In this document: piece by piece, positions 18,300-31,559 of the stretch
How the letters are laid out: every line of letters starts with the position of its first letter
Numbering within the stretch: position 1 is the first letter of the stretch
From: Ectocarpus siliculosus
Lineage: Eukaryota > Sar > Phaeophyceae > Ectocarpales > Ectocarpaceae
Length of the DNA: 64,000 nucleotides
Assembly (NCBI GenBank): GCA_000310025.1
Contig: FN649728.1
Location: 6,234,489-6,298,488 of the forward strand
Direction of reading: 5' to 3'
Translations under genes and position numbers: made by a program
The notes under the pieces: model-generated
What the model saw: only the letters and a program-made list of their open reading frames with translations
Database searches by the model: none
What the model was told of the DNA's origin: nothing

Positions 18300-21200
18300 T
18301 TGATGATTTCAGCCACCGATTCATTCCTCCCGCGAGCGCAGGATATCCATGTCGGAATACCCCAGGTTCGGCAGTATTGTCGATCGAAACATACGATGAA
18401 GCACTAGGCCCACAATAGGACAATACCGAAGAATCTCTCGGACGGGCAGTGGATCATCGCGGGCAACATCAACCTCATGCTTCCTGGTGCTGCAGATGCG
18501 GTTAAGCCACGGAGAATGGATTCGTAATGTGTCGGCGTTCAGTTCGCCACACATTATGCCGGAGCATACCTCCTAGCGAACTCAGAGAAGGAATGGCTTG
18601 TGAGGTATCGACGGTAATATACAAAGTGCCATTACCTGCAAAATGATGTGCGAGCATCTTCTGTGTGATGTGGCTCTTTTTGCGGTGTTCGAAAATGGGA
18701 GGCGTTGCAAGACGAGAGAACCACAATAGGTCGTCATTTGCTGCTCTGTGGTAATCTTAGCGGACCTATCGCCGTCTTTCGAACACATGTCACCGGCAAC
18801 GGCCAGAAGGGACAACCGGTACCCTTCTCCGACAGCACGGGTGCGTCTGCCCTTCTATGGGTGGCAACTCATTCATGGTGGGCAACAAATGAGTGGGGTA
18901 TCTCGAGCAATTGGTCACGGGCACTGATCAAGCGGGGAGATGTCCGCACGACGTCAGTGCTGTACTACTCGTTGATGAGAAATACGTGTTTCTGGAGAGG
19001 TACATGATTGGCGAAATCAAAACAAAATTCAATGATTGACGGGCGTACACGTCGTGCTTTGCTGTGTGGTTCCGGTAGATTGGTTCTGAGGCCTGCCTAG
19101 TTCAATCGCGCTGCGCCTTCTCCATCCCACAAAAATCATCTTGTGCGCGGGATTTTGAGGCTAGGCATACGCCTACACGTACGGAATCAGAGATGCTGGA
19201 TAAACAAGCAAGAGCGCGACCAATCGACGTTCGGTCTGACTGAATGCCCACTTGATAACTCCACTCACGGAAAGACGGCAGACAATAAAACGCTCAGGTC
19301 ATCCAAACAACGGAGGTAGTACATGTGCCCATGATTTCGAACAGGAAATCGCCAATCCGAGTACGTCAGAGCCCAAACACGGTTTAACAGTTAGACCATC
19401 ACGCCGCCGTAGACGCCGGACACTTGTAACCTTCCAACGCCACCAACATGAAGCCCTTCAAGACTGGCCTCTTGCGCTTGCCCAACGGCCCATGAAAGTT
19501 TAATGAGATGGCACGTCTGTTGGCACAAACCTGCCCAGTGTCGGCAGGCGAAGCTTTGATACTTGAGCGATGAAATCAACCACAACTAAACGCGGCTGTA
19601 GCGAATATTTCTGAGACACGTCAAACAACGCCATGACCACATTCGTCGTCAGGTAAGTTCGGACCCGCACCAGCGCTTTCAATCAAAGCATGGAAAATGA
19701 GCGACGCAAGACGTCGCAGGACTCTCTTTTGTCATTCTGCCTGAAGTTTTTTTCGAAAGTTTTTCATTGACATCTGACAACGCCTCTGTCCGCATTCCGC
19801 GATTGCCACTTTTGGGCGCATCCCTTCGCCCGACAATGATATTTTTGAAACCTGCTGCATGAGTTCTGTCACTCGGAGTGAAGGAGAATCCTGTACTGTA
19901 ATGATGAGGATAATTATGCCTCATGATCAATCCACCTCTGATCCAACGACCATGTGAAGGTCCCTGATCGACGGAGCTCCAGTTTCACCGTAACCGCATC
20001 CTATTTCCCTGTTCAGACTGGTCACGACCCGACCAACGGTTGCTATTGAACTGCATCTACCAACGCAAACATAGGGAAAGGCATACGTTGTCCAGCTGAC
20101 ACCTTTTCGAGTATCATCAGTCGAAAATGAGGCAAAACTTCGCCCTGCCCTATCAGTTGTTCAACCCGCTGTGCGTCGGGCTCAAAGAGGTGGATTTACA
20201 TTCGTTGATGTTAAGTGTTTCGGAAGGAAGTACAACCAGTTCGGAACGTTTAATGTAGTTCCGACAATTCCAGCGCCAGTGTCTTGGACAAGTCAAGCCG
20301 GAAGGCGCGTTAGTGACGGTTTATGCAAGGTATGACAGAAACAACCTGACGGTCGCATGTGAGGCATTGCACGGTCAAGGGACGGGCAGAGCCCGGGGTG
20401 TGTGCTGGAAGAAAGTACATACATGTGCTGACCATCCCCAAGCCAACAGGTGCAGGCATGTGGCGCTGGTTTCTACCGGTAACACGGAAATACCGCAGAG
20501 CACTTAGAGAACGCGCCGGGGGTGGGAACGGTTTCGAAATGAGTTTTTGTTCATCGTTATATTGCGCACCCCCGCTTGCACACTCAATGTTCCGGTGCGG
20601 CTATTTTCTGTGCCGGAACTGTAAAACAATCATTCCTTCATCACATTGCGGGGCAGTCCCCGTGTGAACTCAAGAAGCAACGTGCGGGGGAAGCAACATC
20701 AAAGGGTTTTTGGGAAGGGCTGCAATAATTGCTAAGAGACGGAGCTGGGGGTAAATGAGATCTGAACTGTCAGCATGCTGGTGCGATGTTTCCACTTCGT
20801 GTGTGGCGCGCTGTGCTGCGAGCAGCGCCAGTTGGGTGGACTGCAAGGTTCGTTGAACTTCACGAGTGCATGAAAGAGACGGTAACGTGCGTTGATTCCT
20901 GCCGGGAAATCGTTTGTCCTGTGCATAGGACTCGAGGTCTGTCTTTCTTCCACGCTTCATCTGCGCTGTTCTCGGTACAAGTATCTTCAACGGAAGCACG
21001 ACGTGCGATAGGTTGGAGGTATACCGGTGATACTGAGTTGCGCGGTTGTTTTACCAACGCGCTGCGATACCTAGTTGAGAAATCTGATTGCAAATAGACG
21101 ACAAACACATGCCACTGCGGAGCAACGGGACACATTGTACCGACAAGGCACCCTCCATCAAGGAGCGACACTCCGATGTTCTTCCATGAGTATCCCCAGA

Positions 21201-22580
21201 ATTGTCACGCTCGAGGCGATTACTTTTTAGTTGTGCTCAACCCCAGGCCTTGTTCCTTTTATTTTTCTGGGCAAGTGTTTTCAGCATCGTCCCATGCAGA
21301 AGTGCATACTGGCGCAGCATGCACAACAAACTCGTCCTTGCTTGGTGGGCACCCCGGACGTTACATCAACGTCCCGGTGCGGACCAAATCCCGGCGATTC
21401 TCAAAAGAGCAGTACGGTACGCAGAACAACAGGATCGCTTAATCTTCGGTTTCAAGCTCGGGTTCGACAAAGCAAATTTCGGCATGGTTTGAATCAAGTT
21501 GCAGCAGAAACATGTTCAAAGAGAGCCACCGAGAATGGCTGAGGCCTCTCGTAAGGAAGAACCAATCGCGAAGCCACGAGGGGTACATTCTTCACCGAAA
21601 GTCTTGTGAACTTCGATTGTGTCTGACCTAAGCATTCAACGTGGGACGGGAGAATATGTCTGTCTCCTCGATTCCTCTGAACGTTTCTTCGACAGTCCGC
21701 GTCTTCGGGCAAGGGTTAGGGGGGTTTAACCTCTTTGGTGTTCCCCATTCAAGCCCTACACTGTTTCTAAGCAGTTGAAGATGTGGTGGTACACGACAAA
21801 ACCACCCGCAGAGAGAGAATACGAGAAACCTAAGACACGAATCACCCCCACAGACCAAGCCTTCACGAATGCCAATGACCAGCTGCCTGAACACGGAAGA
21901 CTGCAATCCATGTGACTTCAACAACAGCTACTTGCTGCGATCCAAGATAGGGTGGAGCTGGTAAGGTGACATGGTCAAGCATGCCACTTAGCACGGAGTA
22001 AATTCCTCGCACGGTAAACGCTCCGAGGTCACAAACAAAAATGACACACGATGAAGCGAACGCCTCCGGATATCGTTGAAACCAGAGGGCCACGAAACCA
22101 CTAGTACCCCTACCGTGTCGCCGATTTCCAAGCCGGAAAACTAAAATACATGTAGTCCCGAAAATACGCAAGCGTGATAGTCGTTCCAACGTTTGCTGAA
22201 TATGTCAAACACGTCTTGCATTTGATATTTGCTTTTGATGTTTACTTATTGATTTTGGTCTCTTGTTTACTGACATACGGTCTCTACACATACAATGGAG
22301 GTCAACTGTTCTTGCATTGGCCGTAAGGAAGCTGGGCACAGAAGTGTTTACTTTCAGTCTTCGGGTGCCTTAGCTTGAAAATTATGCGTTGGAAAAAAGC
22401 AGTGGAATGCTACAGCACAATAATAATCGATTTGGTTTCGTTTGCTTCAAGTTGCACGCTTGCGGAATGTACGTAGAACAAACTGGTCGCACAGTTTCGA
22501 CTGTTGTGACGTTTGCAGACATCACGCGAAGCGAAGGAAGACAGAAACTGGTTATACAGCTCAATCGTGCTCAGCTTTAA
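18300..22580 (-). pseudogene. family copy a: decayed membrane-protein gene copy
   Basis: Blocks of this region align with the other copies in the same order and orientation. 18.33-18.6 kb resembles 52.5-52.7 kb, 19.4-19.7 kb resembles 25.1-25.4 kb, and 21.4-22.1 kb resembles 26.8-27.5 kb. On the minus strand 21.9-22.1 kb reads GFVALWFQRYPEAFASSC, matched by GFVALCFQRSHEAVASSC in copy b. 22488-22534 reads SLRVMSANVTTVETVR, matched in b and f. Stops interrupt the frames, and it is the most diverged copy. Confidence 0.5.
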
Positions 22581-22589
22581 GGGAGCAGA

Positions 22590-23339
22590 AAATCATAAAT
22601 GAAACCCCTCATTAAATAATATGAAAGTTTGTTGTCGAAGACCGAATAACCTCTTCCAGGATACTGTGCACGGAAGAATTCAGAACATCTCCCAGATCTA
22701 CGTTTGTGTTTGGTTTCTTGTTGTGCCGCCCTGGAGGCGTGTTGGTTGGGTTGTCTTGGTTTGGTTTTCTGGTCGTACAAAGAGAAAGGTCTCACGGAGT
22801 TCTCATTATGCTACCTCGCTGATCCTGCAGCAAGAGTTTGATAGACGCGTGTCTACTGGACCAAGGGCCACGTGGTGAGCAATGCACAGAGTGTAACACG
22901 CAGCTCGCGTCGGAGGGTCACGCGGCAAGGAGGGCAACAGCTAGCTACACCGACGTTTGGACCTAGCTAGCAGAAATTCGTGGCTTTTCTCCCGCCCACC
23001 CACCCCTTTTCTTTCGAAGGTGGGGGATACGAGGTGTCACGAGTGAGGACTCACTTAGGAGAGGCCTCTTATTACTCTGTGACTTGAAGTTGGTGCAACC
23101 GTTTGCCACGTAGAAGTATGGCGTAGCATTGGGGTGTTTTCTGAATGGTAGTGCGTACCATTGGGAGGCTCAATCGTCCGAGACTGCTACTGTGCAACAG
23201 TTTCGTCCCGTCTGGTAGTATTCGGAGGGAGATTTTGTGTTTGAGTAGCAGAGACACGTTAGGATACCGCAGAGGCTTCGTGCCGTGCGGAACATGTGGT
23301 ACAGGGGAAGTCTTCCTCCGTAGGCCACAGAAATACCAA
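22590..23339. other. spacer between copies a and b
   Basis: No gene or repeat outside this family was recognised. It contains a pyrimidine-rich tract near 22990-23015. Confidence 0.3.
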
Positions 23340-23630
23340 TCAACGCAATTCGAAAGAAAACAATAAACGGCTCACAGGGATGCATTCTCCACTAGCGTGA
23401 CCTCTTGAATCTCTGCCAAGCATCAAAACACCAAACCATCTCTGCCCGGGCGGGGAAATGTTCGCCCGACGTCCGTGTTCTGATACATCCTACTCTCGAA
23501 GCCTAAGCCTGTTTTCGGTCATGTGCACGGTTGGGAGAAAACAACACATTCCTTGCTTGCCGAGCGCAAACGACATGCTGGGTTCTGTGGTATCGGCGGA
23601 GCATTCGTTCTGAAGCCTGCCTGTCTTATG
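23340..23630 (-). pseudogene. partial family copy joined to copy b
   Basis: This stretch matches 38.55-38.79 kb of copy d and, at its left end, the sequence near 43.5 kb (CAATTCGAAAGA and following). It stops abruptly at about 23630 where copy b begins, so two partial copies are fused here. Confidence 0.4.
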
Positions 23631-24056
23631 TCGGAATGCCCCCCAGTTTCACCAGTATGGTCGGTTGCAACATACGATGAACCATGAGGCTCGCCTTATA
23701 GACCATAAGTGTATCAAAAAAGACTTCCCGACGGCCAAATGATCGTGGGGGGCGAAATCAACCTTGTGCATTCTGGTGGTTCTTACAATATTAAGTCGCG
23801 GAGAATGAAATCTGGTGGTGTATTGTGGGTGTTCAGTGCGCAACATCAGCAAGTCGGAAAGCACCTCCTTGCACGGCTCGAAGTAAGCATGGTTTCCAGG
23901 GTGTCCATGACAATATCAAAGCGAGGTGCCAATGATGTACTTGCAAATATAAAGTTTCAGAGAACCGTCTACGGAATGCGGAATCTTTGTAGTTGTCCGG
24001 AATCGGTAGGAGATGGAAGACGAAGAGGAAAAGCGAATGTCGTCGTCAATAGTCTA

Positions 24057-24156
24057 TATTGCGTCCCCAAACCAAAAATTTAATAATACCCAAAATAAAA
24101 CACACCTATTGCGTCCCCAAACTGAAAATTTAAAAATACCCAAAACGAAACACACC
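24057..24156. repeat. 50-bp tandem duplication
   Basis: Two adjacent 50-bp units (24057-24106, 24107-24156) begin TATTGCGTCCCCAAA. The duplicate segment at about 52.92 kb has only one unit, so copy number changed after or during the segmental duplication. Confidence 0.75.
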
Positions 24157-24261
24157 CAACGTATTATTGTTCATTGAAGCAATCTAACAAGTAACAAGAG
24201 CACTTTTTCCCACGTTTGTTGTTGCTCGAGGCTCTAGCGCCGAGTGCATACCGTAATATCC

Positions 24262-24400
24262 TTTGAGTTAGTCCCCCACCATGAGTTAGCCCGCCCCTCC
24301 CAAATACCGCCGGGGTATTGTAGCACAAAAGCGTTTGAGATAGCCCCGGGGTTACCGGATTTTTGTTTTTCGCCCCGCTACCTTTGAGTTAGCCCCCGGG
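24262..24400. repeat. cluster of TTTGAGTTAGCCCC motifs
   Basis: Four near-copies of TTTGAGTTAGCCCC occur at about 24262, 24279, 24333 and 24383. They recur at 53083, 53101, 53154 and 53209. They lie in a short segment absent from copies d and e, so it may be an inserted element. Confidence 0.6.
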
Positions 24401-27340
24401 TGTTCTTCCTCTGGTGTTTTTTTCTCAGCGAACAGGCCCGACAGCTGCGAAAAAGAAAACAACTGCCCATGGAATAGATGTCGCGATTAACGACCGGCAG
24501 AGCAGAACGTTAAACTGTGCTGACGCCACTTCTATATCTGAGAAGTTCGTGGTTGATAAGTCATGCATTGTCGGCGACATTCATTCGTCAAGACACCTTC
24601 CAGCACCTGGTTCACCGAGGCGCACCCTCCAGTAGTAGCGGGATCTCTTGAATCTGTCCCGAGCATTCAAACAGAACAAAACACCTCTGCTTGGGCGGGG
24701 AAATGTTCGCCTGACGTCCGTGTTCTGAGTACTCTTTTACCTCCAAGACTACTTTTGCACCTGCTTTTGGCCATGCACACGCTTGGGAGAAATCGACACA
24801 TCCTGTGGTTGACGGGCGTATGGTTCTGCGGCATCGGGAATTTTTTCTTCCTTTACCTGCCGGGCATAGGGACCGTTCCCAGAGGAGATACCCTTCTCAC
24901 GACTTTGTGTGTTAGCGTACTGAATCACAGATGCCGATGCACGAGCAAGAGTGTGCGATGAATCGACGTTTGTTCTGACCGAATGCCCGCTTGACAATAC
25001 CACCCACGGAATGAGGGTGGACATCAAAAGGCTTGGGGCATCCAAACCACGCAGGCAGTACATGTGCCGATAAGTTCCAAAGCAAAGCCACCAATCCAAG
25101 TAAGTGAGGGCCTGAACACGAATGTATCATCAGACCATCAAGCTGCCGTGGATACCGCAGAACACCGGACGCTCGTGACCTACCCCACCAATGCGACAAC
25201 CATTCGAAGACAAGCGGGCGACCGGCCTCTTGCCCTTGCCCAACGGTAGATACGGAATCACAACGAGGTGATACGTTTGCCGGCATTAACCTGCCCGGTG
25301 TCGGTAGGTGAAGCTTTCATACTTGAGCGATGAGGCCAGCGACGACGAAATGGCGACTGTAGTTCACTGCTTACACACGTCAAACCGGGGCCACATTCCT
25401 TGTCAAGGAAGTTCCAACCCGCGGCAAAGTGTTCCACGATGTTGTAGTGCGAGAGTGGTCGTCCGTCGAAGGGCTTCCTTGGTCGGTTAAGCCCAAATCT
25501 GTTTTCGAAAGAGTTTCACTGGCATCTGACGAGGCCACCGTCCGTGTAGCCACGTTTCGGGGTATAGCTTTCATCCCATCGTATAGCACAAGTTCTCAAC
25601 TCACACAACAAGGTAAAGTTATGCATACATTTCCCTGCTCATGGTGGAAACTACTCGGCAAAACTTCGCGATTCGACTGCACTTTCCCAAACCAAGACAC
25701 GGGCGGACTTACGTTGTCCAGCTCAAACCTGTTCAAGTAGCAAACGATAGTCAATCGCAGATGAAACAAGTCTTCACCGCCGTACCAGTTGTTTCACACG
25801 TTGTGTTTCAGTGTCAAAGAACGTGATGCAAATCGTTGCTGTGAAGAAGTTCGGATAGTGCAATACGCAGGGCTTGCGGTTCCCACATTTTCGAGATCGG
25901 TGTGTTGGAGCAATTCAGGCCTGAGGGCGTGTTAGTCATGGTTCATGCAAGGTATGACAGAATGCCTTGACGGTTGAATGTTAGAGATTGCACATTCCAG
26001 GGACGGTCAGAGCCCGGCGTGTCGCTGGAAGGACGTGGACAAGCATCGACGACCAAGCCAGAGATGTAGGCATGTCGCCGATTTCTTCCGAAAAAAAGGA
26101 AGTACAACAAAGGGCCTTGCGTAAGCGCCGCGGGGGTGCGAGCGGTTTCGAAATCATTTCCTCTTGATTCTATTGCACAACCCCGGTGAAAATGTTCAAC
26201 GTTCTGGTGCGCGGACTTACGTCCCGGATGTGGAATAAGCAATCACATTCCTTGCTCATGTTTCGGTGCATCACCCGTACGAACTCAAGAAGCAACGTGC
26301 GGTAGCCAACAAACATCAACAGGGCGTTTGAAAGGGCTGCAGTAATGGGAAAGAGACTCGAGCTCTGAAGTGTATCAGCTTGGGACTGCACTGTTTCTGC
26401 GGGGTCTGCAGCGGTCTGCGAGCGTTTCCAGCTATATAGGTGAAGATGCAATCTTGGTTGAAACTTTGCGAGGTTATCGAGGACGACGGCAACCGGCGTT
26501 GATGCCTGCCGGAAACTTTGCTTGCAGTAATCACTTTACCAGTATTTATTATCTCTCGTTGTGCCGAATTCTGGACCCCTCTCTATCTTTCCACTATTTG
26601 TCGGCGCTATTCTCGTGAAGCCCGGAGGAAGCACAACGTGCCCTGAGGGTAGGGTGGGCACAAGTGAACTTCTGTGTTCTTATTCTCGACGTGGTGCCTT
26701 CTGAGTTGCGCTCAGCCCCATGGCAGCGTTCTTTGAATGCTTTTTGTGGTAACTTGCAAAGAGCCGTGCGGATACAGATCCGGGCGCGAAAGACGTCATT
26801 CAACCAGAACTCCTTTTTTTGTTTAATTTTCAACGCCCCGGGCGCCACCTCAACGTCCCGGTGTGAACAAACAACTCGGTGACTCTTTCAAAGCGCTGCA
26901 CGGTTTGTGAAACAAAAGCCTGTTGATATTCCGCCTCTCCGCATGGTGTCAATCACGTTGTAGCAGAAGCGCAAAGAGAGTCACTGACGTTTGCTGACCT
27001 CTCAAGACTTAACACTCGCGAAGCGACCAGAGGGGTACAATAGCGGTTGTTTGTGCATCTCGGCGACGTAGTCTCGTGAGCTTCCTGCGTGTCCGAGCTA
27101 AACATCCAACGCGAGACAGGACCATGTCTTTTCGAGTTCTCTCAATCTTTCTTCGACAGTCCGCGTCTTCAGGCAAGGGGGGAGGGTCGAACCTTTTGAA
27201 TTTTACTCACGCAAGCCCTGCGTTGTTTCCCCGTAGTTTACCATGTGGTGGCACACGGGAAAAATAATCGCAGAGGCAGAGCACGTGAAACAGAACCCAT
27301 CAATCCCCCCAAAGATGGTCATCTACCTGACCCCGAGACA

Positions 27341-27955
27341 TTACAATCGAGGTGGCTCTACAAACGCCTGAATGCTGCGACCCGCGATAGGGTGGAGCTG
27401 ACAGGGTGCCATGGTAGCCACGGCTACCCTACGGTACGGAGTGAGTGTCTCGCACGGTAAACGGTCCGAGACCACATTCAGCAATGACACACGATGAAGC
27501 AACCGCCTCGTGACTTCGCTGAAAACAGAGCGCCACGAAACCACTGGGACCCCTACTCGTGGCGTCGATTTCCAAGCCGCAAAACTACAATATTCTCGAA
27601 CATAAGCAAGCGTTCTGATTGTCGTTCTAGAATTCCTCAAACTTTTCAACAGGTTTGCCTTCGAAATGCGTTTGAATACTTTGGTGTTGGGGGTGTTCGT
27701 TTCATCTGTGGTGTGCATGCACCAGGACACCGTCTCAACACGTACATACATACATGAAAGATAAATGTTCTTGGATTGTACGCGAAGAAGGAGGGCACAG
27801 CGCACTTTTACCATCCTTCCGGTGGATAGTGTACGTCTCCGCTTCAAAGGCGCACATCTTAAGTCGGCTCCCCACTCGAAAGACACAAAAAATCTCACAA
27901 GCAAGGGTGCCCCGCAGATATCCAAAACAGGGGCGGGGGGCACTGTGTTGAGCAT
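27341..27955 (-). pseudogene. 204-codon open frame inside copy b
   Basis: An uninterrupted minus frame is conserved as 205 codons at 56162-56779 in copy f. It overlaps the family block at about 27.5 kb, but in a different frame from the one shared with copy a. Its openness may simply reflect the recent duplication. No domain is recognised. Confidence 0.2.
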
Positions 27956-29419
27956 TCGGGACCCCCAGAATGATGCTGAAGGACACCTTTCGAACTACAC
28001 GGCACAATAGATACGGCGAGCGATCTGCTGCTGCTACCACTACTGCGTGTGGGTATGGATAAATTTGGAGGACGTAGCTAGAAGTGCAATCGTTGGTTGT
28101 GTGTTCGTCTTTGGTCCATTCTCGTGAAATTATGCTTAGATTGGTAAACTGTATTTTGTGCTAACTGATATTGACCTAAGGGCAGGACCGACGGGCTCCA
28201 ATCATTTTTTCTCTTTTGTTTTTGTCTGGCGTTGTGGGTGCTCCGACACTTCTAGTTTCGTTTCAGGTATAGTTTTGCTCCTTCCCTGTCTAGCAAGTAG
28301 CCTGTGGGGCGCACCAGGTGTACAATATGTATCGTATCATCAGAGTTCGCTGCAACGACGGTTGGCTGTCATTCTTTTATTTTGGGGTGGTAATGATACG
28401 CATCTCGGCAAGATGCTGAAGGCGGGAACGACGCCAAAGCATGAGAGAAATATAGCCAACAAAAATAACAACAGAAACAATAATTAGTACAACAACAGCT
28501 GCTGTTCCATTGTATGCCCCATCCAGCAGCACGATACCCACTGTTCGAAGGACAATGCGGGGGGGGGGGGGTGTTACAATGTGAAGGTTCAAGTGCGAAC
28601 GACGGTATGTGAGAACGTGCGGCCTCAACCACCACCACGTTGTGATAGCCAGGTTTATGATGTTTATTGCGTTTTGTGTTACATAATACCCCTGTTGCAA
28701 TTGCGCGTCTTTCCACGTTTGGTACGCGTTCGTTGACTCCGGGGAAGGTGAGTCATCCTCCCCGAAATCTTAAGGACACTTCCCCGCGTCAAAGAAACAC
28801 ACTATAAAAAAAAAGCCATGTCAAATGTGTGTCTTCAAAGTGGGGACGACTATAGGTTGAAGATAATGCGTTGGAAAATAGCAGGGCAACATTCGCTCCA
28901 AGATGCACGATTGCAGAATGGGGAGCAGAACAGAATCGTCGTACAGTTTCGACTGTTGTGACGTTTGCAGATATCACGCGAAGAGAAAGAACACAACACT
29001 GTGTACAAAACGAAATCGTGTCTTGTTTGGTAGAGCAGAACATCCTAAAATTTCGATGAAACCGCTCATTAAATACTGTATGGGCAATACTTTGCGGAAG
29101 ACGTAAATTATCAGAGCTATATTCTTTGTTACGGGAACTGAAGAGCAAAAATAGAAAAATGTACCCCCATCCGAACACCATGAAGGCCTGCGCCACACGA
29201 ACATCGACGACGGGCCATGTCCGAAATGGCATGCCTCGCAACCAGTAGAGTGCGACGTAGCAAAGTACGCAGGGTTTATTATCAATAATGAAAACCAACG
29301 TAGTAGTAGGTAGATTCTTGCTCTCGTTCTGAATATTGAATGAAATGAGCTTTGAGAAAGAAGGCGAAGAAGTAATTGATCGGTGCGGTGACCCAATTTC
29401 TGCTCAAAGTTCAATTTTG

Positions 29420-31310
29420 TAGCAACCAGGGCGAAGGATGGAGTTACATACGGTAGGCTACCTCTGCGAAGGGTGAATACATGTACCCGAGTAGACTATC
29501 GTGGAAATTTGAGGCCTTCCTCGGGGCCACGTCGGCGGTTGACACGCGGACTTGGGCAATGGTCCTATCGCAGTAAGCAAGGGATCACCAGAAGCTGTTT
29601 CCTTTTCCTGGTCATATGTGAACAGTTATACATTGGTGTTGGCTGGTCGTTAGCAGTGGAGGTTGTTCGGGTGATCTTTTCACTTCTGTTTCCTGGCGGC
29701 TGTTCGACTAGGAGAGTCCTTCATGTTCTTCGAAGCAGCTGTAACATTTTTTTCTTTCTAGCACAGCAGTAGCGGGTAGAACAGCGAAGAACACCTTGCT
29801 TGGTCACAGGTATCCGTGTTACAGCAGTTTCGAAAACACACACGTCTGTACCTGCTGTGCTCCGTGGTTACGCACGCTGGAGGAACACAACAAAACACGC
29901 CCGCCCGCTAGAAACGTCTGAACCGCTTAGCAAAGCGGGTAGGCCATTCAAGTCCTGTAGCAATCTAACAGGTGGGACGCCGTTGTGGCTCGAAGCGCGT
30001 CTGATTGATGGTGCGAGGTTAGCTGTCGGTCGGTCGGTCCCATTTGCCCTCTCTTCAACTCATACCAACACCCGCCGCTTGTTTGTTCGTTTTCTCTTTT
30101 CTACTGATGTCATCGACTCCCACGTTTGTGCCGCTGTGCTGCTGCTGCTGCTGCTTTACTCACTGCTCGGGTCTTGGTTGCTCATATTGCCTTATTACAC
30201 CTCCTCCCTGGCTCTCACCCTTCGTAAGGCACAGCCAAAAAACGCTGTGGTACATACTGTAGCTATCAAGCACCCACGACCCGCAGCAGCACAGCGTGCA
30301 CAAAGAAAGTCGAAACGTTGGACCGAACATAGAACGACGTTGTATGAACGTAGAACTATAGTGATGACAAAATAGTTCTGCACCCAGGTCGCTGCGGACG
30401 TGAGTTCGTCTGTTTGAATTTGTTTCCCCCCCGTCGTGGTGGGTGCACAGAGTACGTGCATGCGTGTTATGTATGTATGTACTGCGTGATGGTTTGGCTG
30501 TGTCTGCTGTCATGTATCCATCTTTCTTTTCATGTTTGAAAAAAACACCCGCCCGCACACGCGTGCTCCTGTCTGGGTTCATTCGATCCGTCCCCCCTTA
30601 AAAAAAATACATCCACATCCTGTGGCTTCTTCCTTTCTCTGGAATGTGCGACACACGCCATGATCGATCATGATGCTACGGTTACGGCCCTGCAACATAC
30701 TTTGCATGCTAAACGCACGAATACAACGCTTGTCCGCCCGCCGGTGGCGAGGGTGTGTGTGTGCGTTTCCTGGGCGACAATATTGTACGGCTCTGATGAA
30801 TTTCAAGTCGTTTGGCGGCCTGGAATCCGCGGCGGTGGGAAACGCAGCATCAGAAAAACGGCAAATACATGCGGAGAGTGGAAGAGACGAACATTAGACT
30901 AGTGTGTTACATCTTTAATCTATACTCCGTACATGCATATGTATGGGTTTTCTTTTTGCACGTTCTTGCATCACCCCCTGCCGCGGTGCTCTCTTTACCC
31001 CACTCCAGAGGGACGCCTTGTAATGATTTACCAATTTGTATATTCGTACGCAGAGCATGGTTGCGAGGCCGAAGCAAGCCCTGCAACCGCCTCTTCAGGT
31101 GAACGGAGAAGGCCGGAAGGAATGTTGTGGGGGAGGTTGTGCGCCAATGAAACATTTTCACTTGAGTACTCCAACGGTTGGCACATTTTCAATTTTTGTG
31201 TCATCAAATCAAAACCGCCCAAATAGTAGAATTGTAGAGACTCTTGAGAGAACTTCGCGTGGTTGACGGATACTGGAATGGGTCCTTGGTCGCTAGAGAA
31301 CAGAGACGGC
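29420..31310. other. spacer between copies b and c
   Basis: No supported gene. Open frames include plus 29800-30375, which lacks an ATG. The interval is almost identical at 58.25-60.1 kb. Confidence 0.4.
30139..30155. repeat. CTG trinucleotide repeat
   Basis: About five CTG units encode a poly-leucine run in one open frame; the same repeat is present in the duplicate near 58967. Confidence 0.8.
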
Positions 31311-31314
31311 GAGA

Positions 31315-31536
31315 TGTGCATGCCGTTGACGTAGTGAGCTTGATGTTTCGGGAGGTGTTGACCGGGTCACCCGTGCCTAGCGGTTGCCACGACCGATGAC
31401 GTTGTCAACATTGCCAACCAACCCTTGTGCATGCCGTTGACGTAGTGAGCTTGATGTTTCGGGAGGTGTTGACCGGGTCACCCGTGCCTAGCGGTTGCCA
31501 CGACTGATGACCTTGTCAACATTGCCAAGCAACCCT
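31315..31536. repeat. 111-bp tandem duplication
   Basis: Two 111-bp units (31315-31425, 31426-31536) begin TGTGCATGCCGTTGACGTAG and differ at about three positions. The duplicate in copy g at about 60.14 kb has one shortened unit. Confidence 0.85.
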
Positions 31537-31559
31537 TGTACCAAATGTATCAATTCAAC

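Larger units (their letters stand above)
23630..29410 (-). pseudogene. family copy b: LRR-linked membrane-protein gene remnant
   Basis: Minus-strand peptide blocks in order are: about 29.3-29.2 kb, ALYWLRGMPFRTWPVVDV followed by a hydrophobic run; 28939-28986, SLRVISANVTTVETVR; about 27.5 kb, GFVALCFQRSHEAVASSC; about 26.4-26.3 kb, SNALLMFVGYRTLLLEF; and about 25.1-25.0 kb, FGCPKPFDVHPHSV before a basic block. The same blocks occur in other copies. Frames are interrupted between blocks, some of it probably by introns, so a working gene is not supported. Hydrophobic segments suggest a multi-pass membrane protein. Confidence 0.5.

Noticed and set aside
29800-30375. 191-codon plus open frame with a hydrophobic leucine run, duplicated at 58628-59203
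   Set aside because: It has no ATG start, the hydrophobic run comes from a CTG repeat, and conservation is explained by the recent duplication.
30659-30673. Short perfect palindrome CATGATCGATCATG
   Set aside because: Altered in the duplicate at 59.49 kb and within chance expectation for a window this long.
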